NCBI GenBank assembly: GCA_029935275.1
Contig: JAOZKQ010000014.1
Location: 1 to 18,156 of the forward strand
DNA from: Bacteroidales bacterium
GTDB lineage: Bacteria; Bacteroidota; Bacteroidia; Bacteroidales; VadinHA17
Reading direction: 5' to 3'
DNA: 18,156 bases
The notes beneath the pieces are model-generated. The model saw only the letters and a list, made by a program, of their open reading frames with translations, did no database searches and was not told the DNA's origin. Position numbers and translations under genes: made by a program. Positions 17,801 through 18,156 of this stretch are shown here, piece after piece (within the stretch, counting starts at the first letter, position 1; each line of letters starts with the position of its first letter).

Positions 17801-18012
17801 ATCCATGCACAGGTTACTTTACTTTATCCGTTCATCAGACAAAGGTGAAATCCATCAGGATAATTGATTTATCAGGGAAAGTCATATTGAACCGTATCTG
17901 GACAGGAGAAAAAGAGCAAATAATTTACCTTGGAAATATACCAGGAGGAATGTATTTTGTTCAGATAAACACTGCTGACAAAAGGATTATGAAGAAATTA
18001 ATTGTAAGGTAA
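8884..18012 (+). CDS. Giant multidomain T9SS-exported surface protein (Fn3, CARDB, Calx-beta, Big_5, PKD)
   Basis: 3042 residues. Seen, in order: signal peptide with a long n-region (likely cut ANA-Q after residue 44; Met29 at 8968 is a possible alternative start); a GD-I-A...RG-type domain (about 46-155); Fn3-like (164-257); CARDB-like (260-379, 383-503); four Calx-beta-like units (506-920); CARDB-like (921-1039); an Ig-like 'PNADLDIYI' segment (1040-1142); a carboxypeptidase-regulatory-like domain (1354-1441) followed by a 'VPTEIEDEY...NVPAPVV' segment; a Cys/Gly-rich region (1585-1722); a predicted helical stretch (1754-1900); an uncharacterised core with 'NNGYGTAK' and 'DTDDGINDFLVN' (1908-2315); Big_5-type domains (2327-2434, 2436-2545, 2545-2653, 2756-2866) with another Ig-like unit at 2654-2753; a PKD-type domain (2867-2956); a T9SS tail (2968-3042). 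Inferred: an adhesin or matrix protein. Only 19 nt separate it from gene 2, which suggests co-transcription. No catalytic domain is recognised. Confidence 0.95.
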   Translation: MKKRITKNDAFSANHSLTGWNKNLQASLMAFVFILINLSFQANAQFHLPAIPSNTQFSNQFEYSAEYIYRVKSGSDYLEDGAILAYVDGQLRGAQTASVLFPPTGIHEYKIRVFSNTNSGDQISFRYYDVFHEKVYEITESEIFTADKVPDYYQPAILNAFCGPTEKATGLLPEDLAKNQNATLDLFWQPSQNTTHYILYLWQDGDPEPATAYRDNITGTSTRVNNLTYGKTYHWYIVSANQCGKEISNTQSFTVRNLPDLIISQMSSPDTVLSGASLELSYTIKNQGLGSSTGSSWFDAVFISDDAILSGDDHLLGQFENKRHLEPDSSYTQSVTITLPADNTGSYYLITRTNQTNNMMESDQGNNIIQQPSQMFIKLKPLPDIRVTDISSGKITLQPTDTFDISWNIENIGDAPATGGWTEKISIVSLSGARFNLAGTPQYTDVLNNGSLISRTYQFVLPEILSFSGEAYIEVELVPSDELIEYPGNEANNKATSPGRVTVTNRLYLTIPGPVKENYTGDVRCYATRSGNFTDELSVSLSASLPGQINFPPTITIPARNSSIVFNITPIDNSQLDGTRGITVTASASGFSPVSEKLNILDDEIPSISLVFNKDTVSEGDKLLLTLSSDLAIQDPMTLYLSSNRSYQWTFPDKVDIEPNQTSVTIEVMVSENTIAELNEEASITARSEGMIPGTTTAYITDNDIPVIELEILTDTISEGAGSYATWGVIRRTENTTCLVKVNLSASPSNALFFPSSVTLDKDVTQKQFNIGVIDNAQVDGFRNIEISGAIYISSCNCNTTPDNGGVVKSILTIVDNDGSSLSVTIDPASLKEGISNAGTMSIFRNTSTEIPLEVNLSSNDTSEISLPETVTIPAGEATIQVPIDTKDDHIDDGNQMVTLQANATGFSPGMAWVYVTDINKPDLVMTDIELSKDSAVANSQIEVHAMIMNNGYGTAPSGVKVKLYLSKDDRIDEKDSVIFESSFPDPIPMSQSAAYLELLTVPSIAGDYYILAKVNPELTISELLYINNESGSVPLRILPSYNGVAMTDVDVLTEPAPVSIHGLATLIDGNPAPNADLDIYIISDGIRRVLEVSTDESGNFSTSFEPNSYESGHYSIGACFPGQDMNEEQDAFDILGMERVSKDYFIWNIKKDVPVTGTIKIQNRSNIPLHDISFSSDNLPNGCQLRIDTISILPGSGIAEFNYTVEGLENTAGVNYIEFPVIVSSSGGVSFEFTGYYYCQSLESHLECKPASINTTMTKGKSRYFNLQVVNIGAGETGHLSIELPKIDWMSLVSVDTLGTLLSGDTLNITLMFMPNNDIPLNAPMSGRMVVHITNGDDLIIPYQVEMVSEATGSLRVDVVDEYTYFTEDAPHVSGAHVVIRHPYSGMVMAEGFTDTNGIFEVENLAEGSYKMTVEVDKHEGYQNIIMIDPGRVNEQSVFLSFQAITYTWEVVPTEIEDEYQIDLVMEYETNVPAPVVIIEMPEEMPELLGDETYTFLVTLTNKGLITAEDVELRFPQDDPEYEWIFNFPKIDLLAQQAIQVPVVMRIKSSNKSAHISQQTNIGSPLDIEKSQYSQNGLKSGGGCTDYAITIYGFECGLDQRWHTTSHSFTFSGRYCPQPGTDLPDFGGGTGPGGGAYTGGYAGANRPFVAMSTTGCDPCLIAVAGAGVACYGGAAAGAMFCIFSFADGDFFSWSALADAITCIPKRVYGCPANVASAFITCYAAPPWGHSSLKNSSSLFHLENMNLKNAPPIMLQAVYDLEHVEYYDSLLGAYYTEYFGNLDWESKESIGDFVSIIDSIVKGKLTFDTQFADVIKEYMSGTDISEDEINVFLNRWNNSMEAWNKGIYSPNSEFPDIIDHTRIDYFLSEMNTMYEYALSQGYESVSDMYIKAYKTLKEEAEGGRSSVCASVSIKISQKLVMTREAFEGTLTIFNGNETTAMSEIKLNLEIRNAAGELCNDLFQIDTKALDILTGIDGSGSLGANQKGSATVLFIPEKGAAPELPVSYSFGGSFSYLDPFTNETVTKPLYPVTLQVNPSPDLFLHYFMQRDILGDDALTEGIIEPIVPAELAVMIVNNGYGTAKSVRIESAQPEIIDNEKGLAIHFALIGSNLNGQPRNLGLTNINFGNIAPKTSSIGQWWFTSDLLGHFVNYKTNVTHLDSRGNPDLSLISGAELHELIRSIRVYGDTDDGINDFLVNVVQDAQEQPDAIYMSQGDIVLDVSGADAGLFDGTIQSTDFMNTLTITASKIGWNYIKLSDPGHGKYEIVSVTRNFDHQEIPIDNSWLTYVTLPDGKEPVYENKFHFVDFFKDPGEQEYTIAWKLKDSNPPAIISIEGTPQSVVTQQVTSVTVKFNKEIDPATFTWEDMMLRLQGGDNIMNSSVVITKIDSVTYSVDLSALTTGNGFYMLTVQAAEIADMGGTFGKVGKQASWTQFMSVPAVEEIIGLPENNTESLFDYILVRFNLPIDVNTLTSSRFVLLKDGNPVNGTLSITLMDTEARLFRLSGFTSLMDSDGIYTLTVDLPNIATINGEKGLIQQSFEWTIDTTPPEIVSFTKVTEGGFDNQHATGMEIVFSEDVSGLDLASLELWKDGLQQPLSQVHIDSLANHVYQLSQFRLLTYYPGTYTLTVNMNHVLDKTGISGTGIREYQWIVDRTQPNPVENLRITPDLGFSDNDGITSKRSITAIMDVVDPGTSIELYKNDFGILTLLADSSNVVAGELFLPVIIPSPGNILLEVHCVDSNQNFSITQLPVVIDESALLASWKEVPQEPAKTQPASISIEFSEKILESSLEKSMFTLRLKGKSLDISDLTIQIVSDTLFTISGFENLEYRPGNYTLNIDLRKIHKYLSGLPGTYVSSANWTLLDLNTAPEAYAGENFKILLGETYQLDASGSFDPNNDNLDYQWFPPEGIALDDVYSANPSFTVPEDTNAAVFTFILWVSDGQLSSTDKVNAYLSNASKSSEPVDDSRIILYPNPCTGYFTLSVHQTKVKSIRIIDLSGKVILNRIWTGEKEQIIYLGNIPGGMYFVQINTADKRIMKKLIVR
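10399..11643 (+). repeat. Four Calx-beta-like repeats in protein 3 (residues 506-920)
   Basis: Units of about 100-115 residues lie at 506-604, 605-704, 705-819 and 820-920. Units 2-4 contain a V/I/L-S/K-E-G turn near the start, and all have a P-x-x-V/I-x-I/L-x-x strand in the middle. They end in acidic joints LDDE, TDND, VDNDG and TDIN. In Calx-beta domains such acidic joints bind calcium between neighbouring units. Unit 1 lacks the S-E-G turn and unit 3 carries an insert with three cysteines. Confidence 0.7.
13636..14049 (+). other. Cys/Gly/Ala-rich central region of protein 3 (residues 1585-1722)
   Basis: Ten cysteines occur in 138 residues (1585, 1597, 1617, 1657, 1660, 1671, 1682, 1703, 1711, 1722), including a CDPC motif. 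There is a Gly-rich linker (1628-1644) and a hydrophobic Ala/Gly stretch (about 1661-1687) with GGAAAG spacing. The composition differs strongly from the surrounding beta-sandwich domains. It may be a disulfide-stabilised unit; the family is not identified. Confidence 0.6.
15862..17481 (+). repeat. Big_5-type Ig-like array in protein 3 (residues 2327-2866)
   Basis: Four Big_5-like units (2327-2434, 2436-2545, 2545-2653, 2756-2866) share a F-N/S-x-x-I/V strand near the start, a central strand with Y-x-L/V or F-x-I, a G-x-Y-x-L-x-V/I strand, and a closing W/F-x-x. The unit at 2654-2753 differs: it has 'SDNDGITSK' and a D-P-G-T-S-I-E-L-Y strand like other bacterial Ig domains that begin with a DGIT-type loop. 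The array would form a long stalk ahead of the sorting domain. Confidence 0.7.
17785..18009 (+). other. T9SS C-terminal sorting domain of protein 3 (residues 2968-3042)
   Basis: Typical type A tail: ILYPNPCTGYF, then RIIDLSGKV, then IPGGMYFVQI and a final basic strand KKLIVR ending at the stop codon TAA (18010-18012). It shows that even this 3042-residue chain is destined for export through the type IX translocon. Confidence 0.92.
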
Positions 18013-18038
18013 TCCTTCTCATTAGCTGGAATAAGGGA

Positions 18039-18064
18039 ATGATATTTGAATTAGTTCAAATCAT
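18039..18064 (+). terminator. AT-rich stem-loop after gene 3, possible weak terminator
   Basis: TTTGAA (18045-18050) pairs with TTCAAA (18055-18060) around a TTAG loop. The stem extends through ATGA (18039-18042) and TCAT (18061-18064) with a 2-nt bulge. It lies 26 nt after the stop codon, where a terminator would be expected. However, the stem is AT-rich and is followed by TTAAAAAA rather than a T-run, so it may only be an mRNA 3'-end structure. Confidence 0.3.
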
Positions 18065-18156
18065 TTAAAAAAGTATGAACCTTATAATAGCTCCTGAGTT
18101 CAGAAAAGCCTAATTACAATCTGTTGTGAAATATACGTTGGGGCTTCCATCTGTAG

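Noticed and set aside
1..18156. CRISPR arrays, tRNA/rRNA genes, insertion sequences or DNA-level tandem repeats
   Set aside because: No regularly spaced identical repeats, cloverleaf-like segments, transposase-like products or terminal inverted repeats were seen. All repetition found is at protein level and divergent.

Overview
The window holds three very large genes in a row on the + strand (267-4808, 4872-8864, 8884-18012), with short AT-rich flanks. It comes from a member of the Bacteroidota, most likely a Bacteroidales/Marinilabiliales-type environmental organism. The reasons are Ala/Gly-Gln signal peptide ends, AT-rich start regions without Shine-Dalgarno sequences, and C-terminal type IX secretion (T9SS) sorting domains. 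Two of the sorting domains are typical (YPNP motif, GxY motif, basic last strand) and one is diverged.

Layout: 1-266 is a non-coding AT-rich leader. Gene 1 encodes a 1513-residue protein with six right-handed parallel beta-helix modules of about 200 residues, then a two-repeat type I dockerin, a cohesin-like beta-sandwich and a diverged sorting domain. Gene 2, after a 63-nt gap, encodes a 1330-residue protein with three cohesin-like domains separated by two Ig-like (BIG2-type) linkers. These are followed by three PKD-type domains, a DUF5018-like segment, a duplicated 'GWN' domain, a 'GD-I-A...RG' domain and a typical sorting domain. Gene 3, only 19 nt further on, encodes a 3042-residue protein with Fn3-like, CARDB-like, Calx-beta-like, carboxypeptidase-regulatory-like, Cys/Gly-rich, helical, Big_5-type and PKD-type segments and a typical sorting domain. 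18013-18156 is non-coding and contains an AT-rich stem-loop.

Working together (inference): the spacing suggests one transcript of about 17.8 kb encoding three T9SS-exported surface or secreted adhesive proteins. The dockerin in protein 1 and the three cohesin-like domains in protein 2 form a plausible lock-and-key pair, so the cluster may build a non-covalent extracellular assembly. Unlike the cellulosomes of Firmicutes, no catalytic domain is recognisable in any of the three. A structural, adhesive or matrix role therefore fits better than polymer degradation. This cohesin/dockerin/T9SS cluster is the best candidate for an undescribed system in the window. Domain names come from reading the translations, not from database searches.
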